36,909 nt of DNA from Prevotella sp. Its GTDB lineage: Bacteria; Bacteroidota; Bacteroidia; Bacteroidales; Bacteroidaceae. The notes below the pieces were generated by a model. The model was given only the letters and a program-made list of their open reading frames with translations, did no database searches and had not been told where the DNA came from. The stretch spans positions 1 to 36,909 of the forward strand of contig JAILBT010000007.1 in NCBI GenBank assembly GCA_024680755.1. The letters are read 5' to 3'. Shown piece by piece: positions 17,389-26,889 of this stretch. Position 1 is the first letter of the stretch; every line of letters begins with the position of its first letter. Made by a program: the position numbers and the translations under genes.

Positions 17389-18570
17389 CTATTGTGGCTG
17401 TTGCGGGCGATTAAAGAACTGGCCGGTAAACTCGACGATGGCGCGACGGGTGATGTCTATGGCCTCGTCGAGACTGCAATGCAGACGGCCGCCAGAGGCA
17501 TTAAGGTGACCGCCGCCGGCAAAATACTGCTCTGCCATCTTGTTGCAGGGGAAATTGTCAACCGAACGCAGACTCACCCAGACGAGCTGCTCTTTCTCGG
17601 TGTCTTCGCGCAGGGAGATGCTCAGCTTGATACCCCTCATCTGCAACGGCATGTTGACCAGCCCCTCGGCATCGCCCTTTACGAAGCGGAAGCGCAGCAG
17701 GTCTTGTCGCGACAGACTGTAGAAAGCTGCATGTTGCTGATGCATGACCTCCATCTTCTTCAGCAGCACATAGCCCGTGAGACGCAGCCGCTGCTCGCTG
17801 TAGGTGTGATAGACGTTGCGGTAGATACGGTCTTTGTCGATACCCTTGGTCAGCAGCTGGCTGATGATGAAGAAGACATCGGGCGAAGAGCTGTTGTAGG
17901 TGAAGGCCCCCGTGTCGGTCATCATGCCGCAATAGATACATGCGGCAAAGCTGTTGTCCAGCTGCGGGAAGAGTCCCATCTGCCAGGCCAGTCGGAACAC
18001 CAGCTCGCAGGTGCTGGTGGCCGTGGGGCGCGACAGCGTGACGGTGCTCGCAATGGTAGGAGCCAGATGGTGGTCGATGAGTATCTTCGTGGCCGGCGAC
18101 TGGTCGAGGGCCTGTTGCATGTCGCCCGTACGCGACGTGGTGTTGAAGTCGAGACAGAAGATGAGTTGCGCCGTGTGTTGCAGTATGAAGTCGCAGCCCT
18201 CGCGGTGCTTGTCGTAGCGCGTAATGTCTTGCGTGCCGGGCAGCCACATCAGGTAGTCGGGGTACATGTCGGGCACGACCACCTGGGCAGTCTTGCCCAA
18301 AGCGGCCAGAAGTCGAGCCATGCCCAACGACGAGCCTATGGCATCGCCGTCAGGGTTCTGGTGGCACACTATCAGTATCTCGTCGCTGCCGGCGATGAGG
18401 CGCTGCATGAGCGCCAGCTGCTGCTCGTCGAGCACGGGCTGAAGGGGATATTTTTCGTTATCCAATGGTGTAGGGTTTGTTGCTGTTCTGTGTGTTAGCT
18501 GTGGTGGCGCGTGCCAGGCTGTTATCCCTGGGCAGGCATGGTCTGGCATATACCCTGCTCGCGGTGGCAC
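17389..18570 (-). CDS. nrnA: DHH-family phosphoesterase, NrnA-like (oligoribonuclease/pAp phosphatase)
   Basis: The longest ATG frame gives 393 residues, but the first 35 look non-conserved and overlap the upstream gene by 49 bases; a TTG at 18465 (giving 358 residues) is a plausible true start. The DHH domain shows HQNPDGDAIGSSLG (about 70-83), ILIDHHLAP (DHH at 166-168) and MMTDTGAFTY; the C-terminal DHHA1 domain shows AGGGHLNASGG. NrnA enzymes degrade 2-5 nucleotide RNAs and pAp using manganese and are cytoplasmic. It is the last gene of the - strand cluster. Cyclic dinucleotide or pGpG hydrolysis is a possible alternative role for this superfamily. Confidence 0.88.
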   Translation of the reverse strand: MPPRAGYMPDHACPGITAWHAPPQLTHRTATNPTPLDNEKYPLQPVLDEQQLALMQRLIAGSDEILIVCHQNPDGDAIGSSLGMARLLAALGKTAQVVVPDMYPDYLMWLPGTQDITRYDKHREGCDFILQHTAQLIFCLDFNTTSRTGDMQQALDQSPATKILIDHHLAPTIASTVTLSRPTATSTCELVFRLAWQMGLFPQLDNSFAACIYCGMMTDTGAFTYNSSSPDVFFIISQLLTKGIDKDRIYRNVYHTYSEQRLRLTGYVLLKKMEVMHQQHAAFYSLSRQDLLRFRFVKGDAEGLVNMPLQMRGIKLSISLREDTEKEQLVWVSLRSVDNFPCNKMAEQYFAGGGHLNASGGRLHCSLDEAIDITRRAIVEFTGQFFNRPQQPQ

Positions 18571-20009
18571 AGCTCAATGCGTATGCCGTAATTGCGGTGC
18601 AGGTGTTCGGCCAGGTGCTGTGCACAATAGACGGAACGATGCTGGCCGCCGGTGCAGCCGAAGCTGAACATCAGGTGCTGGAAGCCGCGCTCAAGATAGC
18701 GCTCCACATGGTGGTCGGCCAGCCGATAGACGCTCTCGAGAAAGGTGGTTATCTCGCCGTCGGCTTCAAGGAAGTGTATGACGGGCTGGTCCAGACCGGT
18801 CAGCTCCTTGTATTCGGCATAGCGGCCGGGATTGTGGGTGGAGCGGCAGTCGAACACATAGCCGCCGCCATTGCCGCTGTCGTCAGTGGGCAGGCCGCGC
18901 TTGTATGAGAAACTGAACACGCGCACCACGAGCGTCTTGCCTGTCGGCGACGATGAGACGCACAGCGACTGCAGCACCGCGTGCAACACGGGGTATGGGG
19001 CCACCACGCCCGAGTGCAGCAGCTGCCGCAGATTGTCGAGTGCGGGCGGTATGCTGTCGATGAAGTGCTGCTTGCGCTCAAAATAGCCGCGGAAGCCGTA
19101 GGCACCCAGCACCTGCGGCGTGCGGAAGAGCACGAACAGGCTGAGGCGGCCGTCGAACTCGCTGCGTGGCGGACAGGCGGGCAGCCCCTGCGGACCGCAG
19201 CTACTGTCGCCGGCAGCGAGGGTGGCTGCCACCTGTGCCACGGTGTGGCGCAACGCGTCGTAGTACACATCGACGAGCTGACGGCGCAGCGCGTCGGGAT
19301 AGCGCGCCGAGGCCTGCCAGAGGAAGGAGGCCACGTCGTAATAGACGGGACCGCGGCGCCCGCCCTGGTAGTCGATGAAACGCGGCTCGCCGCTGTCGGT
19401 CAGCATGACGTTGCGCGCCTGGAAGTCGCGGTAGAGAAAGCCCTGCATCTCGTCGGTACGGCACAGGTCGCGGCACAGACGGACAAAGTCGGCCTGCAGG
19501 CGGTGTTCGTTGAAGTCGGTGCCCGAGGGCTTCAGGAAGCAGTACTTGAAATAGTTGAGGTCCATCATCACGCTCTCTGCGTCCATGACGGCCGTGGGGT
19601 AGCACTGCTGCCAGTCGAGTCCCACGGCGCCGGCAACCTGCACGCGTGGCAGCTGACGTATGGTGGCAGTGAGCAGCGCCACCTCAGCCTCGGAGTAGCG
19701 GCCACCGCTGTCGCGGCCCTGCTGCAGGGCATCGAACAGCGAGCGGCGGCCAAGGTCCTCCTGCAGGTAGGCCATCTCGTCGTCGCTCACGGCCAGCAGC
19801 CGCGGCATGGGCAGCTGTCGTTGCCGGAAATGGCGTGACAGATAGACGAAGGCGTGGTTCTCTTCGCGGCTGGTGCCAAGGCAGGCTATCACACTGCTGC
19901 CGGCGGCATCGGTCAGGCGCCAATACTGCCGGTTGCTGCCGGCACCAGGAAGTTTTTCTATGGAGGCCGGCTCATGGCCGCTCCAGCTGCGGTACAGCTG
20001 CTGTATCAT
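18522..20009 (-). CDS. APH-type kinase fused to RapZ C-terminal domain
   Basis: The protein from ATG 20009 has 495 residues; the frame extends to an ATG at 20087, but the family-like start MIQQLYRSWSGHEPASIEKL favours the inner one. Residues about 20-330 form an aminoglycoside-phosphotransferase-like kinase: LPGAGSNRQYWRL glycine loop, FLYRDFQARNVML with catalytic Asp195, and FIDYQGGRRGP with metal-binding Asp213. Residues about 361-485 form the RapZ C-terminal domain, with VFDCRSTHNPGRY and SFGCTGGQHRSVYCAQHLA. RapZ C-domains bind glucosamine 6-phosphate in enterobacteria, and related APH kinases (AmgK) phosphorylate cell-wall amino sugars. The fusion therefore suggests an amino-sugar kinase or sensor, by inference. 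The classical RapZ N-terminal P-loop ATPase is absent. Confidence 0.85.
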   Translation of the reverse strand: MIQQLYRSWSGHEPASIEKLPGAGSNRQYWRLTDAAGSSVIACLGTSREENHAFVYLSRHFRQRQLPMPRLLAVSDDEMAYLQEDLGRRSLFDALQQGRDSGGRYSEAEVALLTATIRQLPRVQVAGAVGLDWQQCYPTAVMDAESVMMDLNYFKYCFLKPSGTDFNEHRLQADFVRLCRDLCRTDEMQGFLYRDFQARNVMLTDSGEPRFIDYQGGRRGPVYYDVASFLWQASARYPDALRRQLVDVYYDALRHTVAQVAATLAAGDSSCGPQGLPACPPRSEFDGRLSLFVLFRTPQVLGAYGFRGYFERKQHFIDSIPPALDNLRQLLHSGVVAPYPVLHAVLQSLCVSSSPTGKTLVVRVFSFSYKRGLPTDDSGNGGGYVFDCRSTHNPGRYAEYKELTGLDQPVIHFLEADGEITTFLESVYRLADHHVERYLERGFQHLMFSFGCTGGQHRSVYCAQHLAEHLHRNYGIRIELCHREQGICQTMPAQG

Positions 20010-20103
20010 CTTCGTATCAGGAGGATTCGTTTCTTTCAGACTGCTTGTTGTCCGGTTAAGGCTCTTCATGTCCTTCATGCCCGCCAATTGCCGTATGGGT
20101 CTG

Positions 20104-22275
20104 TCAGTTCAGTCCCTTCATACTCAGGGCAATGCGCCTGCGGCGCTGGTCAACCTCTACCACACGCACCCTGACGTGCTGGTGCAGCCGCACCACGTCG
20201 GCGGGGTTCTTGACATAGCGGTCGGCCAGCTGCGATATGTGTACCAGCCCGTCCTGATGGACGCCTATGTCAACAAAGGCTCCGAAGGCCGTGATGTTGG
20301 TCACAATGCCTGGCAGCTCCATGCCCGGCTCCAGGTCGGCGATGTCTTTCACGCGGTCGTCGAAGCGAAACTCCTCTATCTGCTGGCGTGGGTCTCGGCC
20401 GGGCTTCTCCAGCTCTTTCATGATGTCGGTCAGGGTGGGGATGCCCACGCTGTCGCTGACGTAGCGCTGCAGGCTGACGGCCTGGCGCTTGTCGCGCCGG
20501 GCTATCAGCTCGTCCACGGTGCAGCCCTGGTCCTTGGCCATCTGCTCCACCACGGCATAGCTCTCGGGGTGAACGGCCGAGTTGTCGAGCGGGTTCTTTG
20601 CCCCCGGGATACGCAGGAAGCCGGCACACTGCTGGAAAGCGGCGGGGCCGAGACGCGGCACCTTCTTCAGCTGGGCGCGGCTCTGAAAGGGACCGTGCTC
20701 GCTGCGATAATCTACGATGTTGTGGGCGAGCGACGGCCCCAGTCCGCTGACATACTGCAGCAGATGGGGCGAGGCCGTGTTGACGTTCACTCCCACCATG
20801 TTGACGCAGCTCTCGACGGTCATGTCGAGGCTCTGCTTGAGCGCAGCCTGATCGACGTCGTGCTGATACTGCCCCACGCCGATGCTCTTGGGGTCAATCT
20901 TCACCAGCTCGGCCAGGGGGTCCATCAGCCGTCGGGCTATGGAGACGGCACCGCGCACGGTGACGTCTTCGTCGGGAAACTCATCGCGCGCCACCTTCGA
21001 GGCTGAATAGATAGAGGCTCCGTCTTCGCTGACCACGAACAGCGCGGGTCGTTCCGGACGCTCGCCTGTCTCGGTGTCAGGCATGGTTTTCAGAGCGTCT
21101 TCGACGAAGGTGCGAGTCTCGCGCGAGGCGGTGCCGTTGCCTATGGCTATGGCCTGTATCCTGTAGCGGTCCACCATCTGCTGCAGGTGGAGTGTGGCCT
21201 GCATGAGCCGGTTGACGGGCGGGTGTGGGAAGATGGCTTCATGGTGCACGAGCTGTCCCTGTGCGTCGAGGCACACCACCTTGCAGCCGGTGCGGAAGCC
21301 GGGGTCGATGCCCATGACGCGCTTCTGGCCGAGCGGAGCGGCCAGCAGCAGCTGACGCAGGTTCTCGGCAAAGATGGCGATGGCCTCTTCGTCGGCCCGC
21401 TGCTTAGAGGCGGCGGCAAACTCGGTCTCTATGGCCGGCTTGAGCAGGCGCTTGTAGGCATCGGTCACGGCCTCGGCCACCAGACGGCCGCAGGCCCCCG
21501 TGCTGCGCACCCACTGTCGGTGTAGGCGTTCGATGGCAGGGTCGTCGTCGGGAGAGATGCTGATGCGCAGCACACCCTCGGCCTCGCCACGGCGCATGGC
21601 CAGCAGACGGTTGCCGGAGCAGCGGCGCAGGGGCTCCTGCCAGTCGAAGTAGTCGCTGTATTTCTGTGCCTCGTCGGTGTCGGCCTTGGCCTTCACCACA
21701 TGCGATGTGATGACGGCGTCGCGGCGGAAAGCGGCGCGGACCGTCTGGCGCGAGCGCTCGTCTTCGCTCACCGTCTCGGCTATGATGTCTTGTGCCCCGC
21801 GCAGGGCTGCCTCGACGTCGGCCACGTCGCCCACGACAAATGGCAGGGCGGCACGCTCGGGTTGCGCCTCGCGCTGCAACAGCAACAATGTGGCCAGGGG
21901 CTCCAGTCCGTGCTCGCGTGCCACCTGGGCACGGGTGCGGCGGCGCGGCTTATAGGGCAGGTAGATGTCTTCCAGCTCGGTGGCGTTCCAGCTGTCGGCT
22001 ATGCGCTGACGCAGCTCGTCGGTCAGCTTGCCCTGGGCCTCGATGGTGCCCACGATGGTATCCTTGCGACGCGAAAGCTCCTGCAGACGCGCATAGTGCT
22101 GGCTGATGGCACTGACCTGCACCTCGTCGAGCTGGCCGGTGCGCTCCTTGCGGTAGCGGGCAATGAAGGGTATGGTGCAGCCCTCGTCTATCAGCTGCAG
22201 CGTGGCGGCCACCTGTGGCTCGCCTATCTGAAGCTGCCGGGCTATCAGTTGTGCAAAAATATTGTCGGATGTCAT
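20104..22275 (-). CDS. tex: Tex-family RNA-binding transcription accessory protein
   Basis: This 723-residue protein shows the Tex domain order: helical N-terminal Tex domain (LQLIDEGCTIPFIARYRKE near residue 28), YqgF/RNase H-like domain (RVMGIDPGFRTGCKV), a helix-hairpin-helix region (LLQYVSGLGPSLAHNIVDYR), and a C-terminal S1 domain (GIVTNITAFGAFVDIGVHQ, then DGLVHISQLADRYV). The ATG at 22275 overlaps the aroE stop as ATGA, which decides the start over the longer frame reaching 22455 inside aroE. Tex binds RNA and affects transcription and stress fitness; the exact role is unsettled. It is cytoplasmic and normal in length. Confidence 0.95.
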   Translation of the reverse strand: MTSDNIFAQLIARQLQIGEPQVAATLQLIDEGCTIPFIARYRKERTGQLDEVQVSAISQHYARLQELSRRKDTIVGTIEAQGKLTDELRQRIADSWNATELEDIYLPYKPRRRTRAQVAREHGLEPLATLLLLQREAQPERAALPFVVGDVADVEAALRGAQDIIAETVSEDERSRQTVRAAFRRDAVITSHVVKAKADTDEAQKYSDYFDWQEPLRRCSGNRLLAMRRGEAEGVLRISISPDDDPAIERLHRQWVRSTGACGRLVAEAVTDAYKRLLKPAIETEFAAASKQRADEEAIAIFAENLRQLLLAAPLGQKRVMGIDPGFRTGCKVVCLDAQGQLVHHEAIFPHPPVNRLMQATLHLQQMVDRYRIQAIAIGNGTASRETRTFVEDALKTMPDTETGERPERPALFVVSEDGASIYSASKVARDEFPDEDVTVRGAVSIARRLMDPLAELVKIDPKSIGVGQYQHDVDQAALKQSLDMTVESCVNMVGVNVNTASPHLLQYVSGLGPSLAHNIVDYRSEHGPFQSRAQLKKVPRLGPAAFQQCAGFLRIPGAKNPLDNSAVHPESYAVVEQMAKDQGCTVDELIARRDKRQAVSLQRYVSDSVGIPTLTDIMKELEKPGRDPRQQIEEFRFDDRVKDIADLEPGMELPGIVTNITAFGAFVDIGVHQDGLVHISQLADRYVKNPADVVRLHQHVRVRVVEVDQRRRRIALSMKGLN

Positions 22276-23021
22276 TGTATGTCGTTCCAGTATTCCCACG
22301 AGGCAAAGGCCTGTAGCAACAGCATCTCCAGTCCGTTCTTGGTGGCGGCACCCTGTCTGGCACCTTTGCGCATGAAGAGCGTCTCGTCGGGATTGTATAT
22401 CAGGTCGTAGAGTATATTGCGATGGTCCAGTGCCTCGTAGGGCAGCGGGGGACATGTCTCGGTGTTGGGATACATGCCCAGTGGGGTGCAGTTGACGATG
22501 ACGTTGTACTCTTCTACGATGTCGGGCGTGATGCTTGAATAGCAGATGCCGCCATCTTTCTCGTAGCGGCTCACATAGACAGCCTCCAGCCCCAGGCTCT
22601 TCAGACCGTACTTGACCGCCTTGGCAGCACCGCCGGTGCCAAGAATCAGGGCCTTCTTGTGCCAGCGGGGCTGCAGCATGGGCTCTATGCTGCGTGTGAA
22701 GCCGATGACATCGCTGTTGTAGCCTTTGAGCAACGTCTTCTTGCCCTGGTGCACCACCTTGATGACGTTGACCGCACCGATGGCGCGAGCCTCGGGCGAG
22801 AGGTCGTCAAGGTAGGGTATGACCTTCTCCTTGTAGGGGATGGTGACGTTCAGGCCGCGCAACTCAGGATTGCTGGCCAGCACCTCGGTCAGCTGGTCGA
22901 TTTCGCTGATCTCGTAGTTCTCGTACTTAGCCATTATCTTCTCGTCGCTGAACTTCTGGTTGAAATAGCTGATAGAGAACGAGTGGCGAAGGGGATATCC
23001 GATAAGTCCGTATTTGTCCAT
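22272..23021 (-). CDS. aroE: Shikimate dehydrogenase
   Basis: This 249-residue cytoplasmic enzyme reduces 3-dehydroshikimate to shikimate with NADPH in the chorismate pathway. It shows the substrate site YPLRHSFS (residues 9-16), GLNVTIPYKE with catalytic Lys64, IGAVNVI, and YNSDVIGF with Asp104. The nucleotide loop GTGGAAKA (128-135) and VNCTPLGMYP are also typical. It is slightly shorter than the usual 270 residues, as is common in Bacteroidales. Its stop overlaps the tex start. It provides chorismate precursors also used for menaquinone, which fits the menG gene two genes upstream. Confidence 0.95.
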   Translation of the reverse strand: MDKYGLIGYPLRHSFSISYFNQKFSDEKIMAKYENYEISEIDQLTEVLASNPELRGLNVTIPYKEKVIPYLDDLSPEARAIGAVNVIKVVHQGKKTLLKGYNSDVIGFTRSIEPMLQPRWHKKALILGTGGAAKAVKYGLKSLGLEAVYVSRYEKDGGICYSSITPDIVEEYNVIVNCTPLGMYPNTETCPPLPYEALDHRNILYDLIYNPDETLFMRKGARQGAATKNGLEMLLLQAFASWEYWNDIQ

Positions 23022-23030
23022 AGTCGGGGA

Positions 23031-23077
23031 AGAGATGGGAAGTTGAGAAGATGGGGAGTTGAGGAGATGGGGAGTTC
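23031..23077. repeat. Three imperfect 16-bp tandem copies in the aroE upstream gap
   Basis: The units AGAGATGGGAAGTTG, AGAAGATGGGGAGTTG and AGGAGATGGGGAGTTC follow each other in the 57-base gap between aroE and the next gene. Each 16-mer can be read as two octamers. Confidence 0.7.
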
Positions 23078-23078
23078 T

Positions 23079-24101
23079 CTAAAAGATTTTCCTTGATAAT
23101 CGCAGTTCCACTGACGGCAGCACCTTGAAGCCTTTTATCAGCTTGACATAGTCTTCCACCTTGCCGCCGATATCTTCCACGTCGGTTGCGAGGTCTGTTC
23201 CGTCGTGTGTCTGTATCTTGGGTGTCCCGCCCCAGAGCATTATGCCGGCATCGATGCCTATGGTCCAGCGTCCGTCTTTTGTCAGGCTACCGTCGTAGCC
23301 CAGACCTATGTATGGCTTGACGCTGTTGACCAGCACGTTGGCCTTGGCCATGCTGTTCTGGTCTGGCACCATCATATACGGGTCGCCCTGGCTGTGTAGC
23401 AGTGTGCCTTGCTCGTCGTAGATATCGTGGGTGTAGTTGCCCACATGAATTCCCATGCGTCCGTAGCTCTTCAGCATGTTGGACAGCTCAGAGCTATATA
23501 CGCTGGTCTGGCCCACGGTCACGATGGGCAGACCGGCCACCGCCTTGTCGTACATGCGGTTGTAGATATCTACGGCCATCAGCGCAGGCATCTCCTCGGT
23601 GGCATTGAAGGCTCTGGCTATCTTGTTGTTGCCGATGAAGAGACCGCACGTCAGTCGCCAGTGCTTGTTCCTGAGCGGATAGATGTCGGCCAGAAGCTTG
23701 ACGTTCCAGTAGGTGGGCTGGCCGTGCATGAGCACCGTGTTGTCCACGTCGATGCCGGTGATGTCGTACATATATCCGGCCATGCGGCCGAAATGGTCTG
23801 TGCGCTGTAGCGTTTTCTTGTACATCCACAGCGGGTCGCCGGCATCTGCCATCTGCCATTTGGTTCTTTCAACAGCATCTCCCACCTGAAGCGAGAAATT
23901 CATGTCGTGGGTCCAGTGGGGCATCCAGGCAAAGCCGGCGCGCAGGCGCATCCAGTCGGTGGCTTGCCAGCCCATGTCTATGCCCAGGCCGGGAACACCG
24001 GCCGTGACGGCCAGGTCGAAACGCTTTGTCTTGTCCTGGGCAACGGCGCTTGTCGCCGTCAGCAGCGTGGTAAGGAGAATGGCTATGCGTAGTTGTTTCA
24101 T
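23079..24101 (-). CDS. Exported beta-barrel-like protein, function unknown
   Basis: This 340-residue protein has a signal peptide (MKQLRIAILLTTLLTATSAVAQ), which fixes the start at 24101 rather than at the longer frame start 24188. The mature part alternates strands with glycine and aromatic residues (DLAVTAGVPGLGIDMGWQA, MRLRAGFAWMPHW, YIGLGYDGSLTKDGRWTIGIDAGIMLWGG) and ends in FKVLPSVELRLSRKIF, with a terminal Phe. This suggests an outer-membrane beta-barrel. I do not recognise a named family. It lies between menG and aroE, separated by short gaps, so it is probably cotranscribed with them, but this does not point to a function. Confidence 0.8.
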   Translation of the reverse strand: MKQLRIAILLTTLLTATSAVAQDKTKRFDLAVTAGVPGLGIDMGWQATDWMRLRAGFAWMPHWTHDMNFSLQVGDAVERTKWQMADAGDPLWMYKKTLQRTDHFGRMAGYMYDITGIDVDNTVLMHGQPTYWNVKLLADIYPLRNKHWRLTCGLFIGNNKIARAFNATEEMPALMAVDIYNRMYDKAVAGLPIVTVGQTSVYSSELSNMLKSYGRMGIHVGNYTHDIYDEQGTLLHSQGDPYMMVPDQNSMAKANVLVNSVKPYIGLGYDGSLTKDGRWTIGIDAGIMLWGGTPKIQTHDGTDLATDVEDIGGKVEDYVKLIKGFKVLPSVELRLSRKIF

Positions 24102-24153
24102 ACCGTGGCGAATTAAGGAATTGGGGATTGATGGTTGGGCGCTGGCGGCGATG

Positions 24154-24891
24154 TCACTTCGTGGCGAGATACATGGTGCATATACCAAAGGTGAGGCGGC
24201 GGAACGAGGCCTTGCTGAAGCCGGCTCGCGCCAGTATGCCCGTCATAGCCTCGCCCTGCGGGAAGGCCTCGATGGTCCGCGTCAGATAGTGATAGGCATT
24301 GGCTTCGTGCGACACGAGACGGCCGTAGATGGGCAGCACGGTGTGGCTGTAGATGGTGAAGAGCTGACGCATGGGGAAGCTGACGGGGCGCGTCAGCTCC
24401 ACTATGCACAGGTGGCCGCCGGGTGTCAGCACGCGGCACATCTCGCGCAGCCCACGGTCCAGGTCCTGGAAGTTGCGTATGCCGAAGGCTGCCGTCACGG
24501 CATCGAAGCTGTTGTCGGGGTATGTCAGGTTGAGACAGTCTTGCCGTTCAAAGCTTATGACGTCGTCCAGTCGCAGCTGCCGCACCTTCTGTCGGCCTAT
24601 GTCCATCATGCCCTCGCTGATGTCGGCTCCCACGAGACGGGCGGGACACAACATCTGTGCAGCCATGATGGCAAAGTCGCCTGTGCCGGTGGCAATGTCG
24701 AGCAGGCGACGCGGGTGGTGGGGCTGCAAGGCAAGTAGAGCCTTGCGGCGCCAGCCGCGGTCGATGTTCAGCGAGAGACGGTGGTTCAGCTTGTCGTAGG
24801 TGGGGGCTATGTTGTCGAACATCTGTTCCACCTGGGCCGACTTCTCGCCGTCGCCGTAGGGCGTTATCTTTTCCTGTTCGTACGAAGCCAT
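24154..24891 (-). CDS. menG: Demethylmenaquinone methyltransferase
   Basis: This 245-residue SAM-dependent methyltransferase (UbiE/MenG family) methylates demethylmenaquinone in the last step of menaquinone synthesis. It shows [20 protein letters not shown] near the N-terminus, the SAM loop [12 protein letters not shown] (residues 63-74), [15 protein letters not shown], and [20 protein letters not shown], all hallmark UbiE stretches. The gene overlaps the 3' end of purC by 28 bases, so it is translationally linked. As Bacteroidales use menaquinone and not ubiquinone, menG is preferred over the name ubiE. Confidence 0.95.
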   Translation of the reverse strand: MASYEQEKITPYGDGEKSAQVEQMFDNIAPTYDKLNHRLSLNIDRGWRRKALLALQPHHPRRLLDIATGTGDFAIMAAQMLCPARLVGADISEGMMDIGRQKVRQLRLDDVISFERQDCLNLTYPDNSFDAVTAAFGIRNFQDLDRGLREMCRVLTPGGHLCIVELTRPVSFPMRQLFTIYSHTVLPIYGRLVSHEANAYHYLTRTIEAFPQGEAMTGILARAGFSKASFRRLTFGICTMYLATK

Positions 24892-25823
24892 GCGGTGATG
24901 TTCTGCTCTATGCGCCCGGCAATGTTGCCCGTCTCGGTGGTGCGGTCAAAGCTCTCGCCGGTGATGTGCTCATACAGCTCGATGTAGCGTTCGCTCACGC
25001 TCTCGGCATACTCGTCGCTAATCTCGGGCAGCTGCTGTCCGGGCTCGTTCATAAAGCCGCGCTCTATCAGCCACTGACGTACAAACTCTTTTGAGAGCTG
25101 TCGCTGCGGCTCACCCTTTTCCAGGCGCTCCTCGTAGCCGTCGGCATAGAAATAGCGGCTGGAGTCGGGCGTGTGTATCTCGTCGATAAGATAGACCTGG
25201 CCGTCGCGCTTGCCAAACTCGTACTTGGTGTCAACCAGTATGAGACCGCGCCGGGCGGCTATCTCCTGACCGCGCTGGAACAGCCGGCGTGTGTAGTCCT
25301 CCATCACGGCATAGTCAGCGGCCGACACCAGTCCCTGGGCTATTATCTCCTCGCGCGAGATGTTCATGTCGTGGCCTTCGTCGGCCTTGGTGGTGGGGGT
25401 GATGATTGGCTCGGGGAAGCGCTCGTTCTCCTTCATGCCGTCGGGCAGGCGCACGCCGCACAGCTCGCGGCAGCCTTTCTTATATTCGCGCCATGCCGAG
25501 CCGGTCAGTATGCTGCGTATGATCATCTCCACGCGGAAGCCCTCGCACCTCAGGCCCACCGTAACCTGGGGGTCGGGTGTGGCCAGTTTCCAGTTGGGGC
25601 AGATGTCGCGCGTGGCATCCAGAAACTTGGCTGCTATCTGATTAAGCACCTGCCCTTTGAATGGTATGCCCTTGGGCAGAACCACGTCGAAGGCAGAGAT
25701 ACGGTCGGTCGCAACCATGACCATCAGGTCGTTGTCAATGTTGTAAACATCGCGCACCTTGCCGTGGTAAACGCTCTGCTGTCCGTCGAAGCAGAAATCT
25801 GTCTGTGTGAGTGCTTTGGCCAT
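24864..25823 (-). CDS. purC: SAICAR synthase (phosphoribosylaminoimidazole-succinocarboxamide synthase)
   Basis: This 319-residue cytoplasmic enzyme joins CAIR with aspartate using ATP in purine synthesis. It shows [11 protein letters not shown] (residues 19-29), [44 protein letters not shown] and [14 protein letters not shown], all typical of PurC of the longer type. The ATG at 25823 gives [10 protein letters not shown], the normal N-terminus. It overlaps menG at the 3' end. The 118-base gap to phoH upstream has imperfect 10-bp repeats but no clear TAnnTTTG box, so it may be transcribed from the upstream promoter. Confidence 0.96.
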   Translation of the reverse strand: MAKALTQTDFCFDGQQSVYHGKVRDVYNIDNDLMVMVATDRISAFDVVLPKGIPFKGQVLNQIAAKFLDATRDICPNWKLATPDPQVTVGLRCEGFRVEMIIRSILTGSAWREYKKGCRELCGVRLPDGMKENERFPEPIITPTTKADEGHDMNISREEIIAQGLVSAADYAVMEDYTRRLFQRGQEIAARRGLILVDTKYEFGKRDGQVYLIDEIHTPDSSRYFYADGYEERLEKGEPQRQLSKEFVRQWLIERGFMNEPGQQLPEISDEYAESVSERYIELYEHITGESFDRTTETGNIAGRIEQNITAWLRTNRKR

Positions 25824-25882
25824 TTGTTCTTCCTGATTTTTAGGGTTTGATTATTTCTGCGGTTTTGTTGTTCGTGATTTTC

Positions 25883-25933
25883 TGGGCTTTCCTATATTTA
25901 TCCAGGCTTTCCCAGGTCTTTCAAGGTTTTCCA
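25883..25933. repeat. Imperfect 10-bp repeats between phoH and purC
   Basis: The decamers AGGCTTTCCC, AGGTCTTTCA and AGGTTTTCCA (25904-25933) follow each other, with a related TGGGCTTTCC at 25883. They lie in the 118-base gap upstream of purC. Confidence 0.5.
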
Positions 25934-25941
25934 GAGCGTTT

Positions 25942-26889
25942 TTAGTCGGCAGCCATCTTGTCGTATGCCTCGAAAGCGTTGACAATCCTGGTCACGAGCT
26001 TGTGTCTGACAATGTCTTTCCGTGTGAGCTCCACCACACCGATGCCCTCGACATCCTTCAAGATGCGCAGTGCCTCAACCAGTCCGCTTTTCTGCGGCCG
26101 CGGCAGGTCTATCTGTGATGTGTCGCCGGTTATGATCATCTTCGTGTTCCAGCCCATGCGCGTCAGAAACATGCGTATCTGCTGCGGCGTGGTGTTCTGC
26201 GCTTCGTCCAGTATGACCACGGCATCTGACAGCGTCCGGCCGCGCATGAAGGCCAGCGGAGCTATCTGTATGACGTGCTTCTCCATCATGTCCTGCAGTT
26301 TCTGCTGGGGCAGCATGTCTTCCAGGGCGTCGTAGAGTGGCTGCAGGTAAGGGTCTATCTTATCCTTCATGTCGCCTGGCAGGAAGCCGAGCTTCTCGCC
26401 GGCCTCTACAGCGGGGCGCGAGAGTATGATCTTCTTGGCCTGCTTCTGCTTCAGGGCTTTCACGGCCAGGGCTATGGAGAGATATGTCTTGCCTGTTCCT
26501 GCCGGTCCGACGGCAAAGAGCATGTCGTTCTGATGGTAGCTGTCTATCAGCCGCTGCTGGTTCTCTGAGCGCGCCTTTATGGGGCGCCCGCTCATCGAAT
26601 AGACCACCACGTCGCTTGGCACGTCGTCGCTCTGGCGGTGTCCGCCCACTATGTCTAACAGCGTGGCCTCGTCGAGCGAGTTGAACGTGAGCACATGGTG
26701 GCGCAGCCGCTCCACGGCATCCTCAAAGGCTGCCATCAGCTCTTCGTCGCCCAGCACCTTCAGCACGTTGCCCCGTGCCACTATGCGCAGCTTGGGGTAG
26801 AGCGCCTTGAGCATCTGTATGTGCCGGCCACCGACCCCGCTGAACACTACGGGGTCGATGTCCTCCAGCACGATGTGTTTCTCTGTCAC
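25942..26889 (-). CDS. phoH: PhoH-family ATPase
   Basis: This 315-residue cytoplasmic protein has the PhoH-like P-loop domain: Walker A GPAGTGKTYLS (residues 128-138), LSRPAVEAGEKLGFLPGD, DAVVILDEAQNT as Walker B, and ITGDTSQIDLP. A GTG start at 26889 overlaps the stop of the upstream peptidase gene as GTGA and gives VTEKHIVLEDIDPV, the usual start of these proteins. The ATG at 26985, 96 bases earlier, lies inside the peptidase gene and its extra residues look unrelated, so it is rejected. PhoH proteins are linked to RNA metabolism; some have RNA helicase and nuclease activity, but the role here is unknown. Confidence 0.93.
   Translation of the reverse strand: MTEKHIVLEDIDPVVFSGVGGRHIQMLKALYPKLRIVARGNVLKVLGDEELMAAFEDAVERLRHHVLTFNSLDEATLLDIVGGHRQSDDVPSDVVVYSMSGRPIKARSENQQRLIDSYHQNDMLFAVGPAGTGKTYLSIALAVKALKQKQAKKIILSRPAVEAGEKLGFLPGDMKDKIDPYLQPLYDALEDMLPQQKLQDMMEKHVIQIAPLAFMRGRTLSDAVVILDEAQNTTPQQIRMFLTRMGWNTKMIITGDTSQIDLPRPQKSGLVEALRILKDVEGIGVVELTRKDIVRHKLVTRIVNAFEAYDKMAAD

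Noticed and set aside
17392..18498. 368-codon + strand frame opposite nrnA
   Set aside because: The - strand frame has DHH motifs; the + frame has no recognisable domain.
18981..21006. Long + strand frames opposite the kinase-RapZ and tex genes
   Set aside because: They are shadows of GC-rich genes on the - strand; both - strand genes have clear family motifs.
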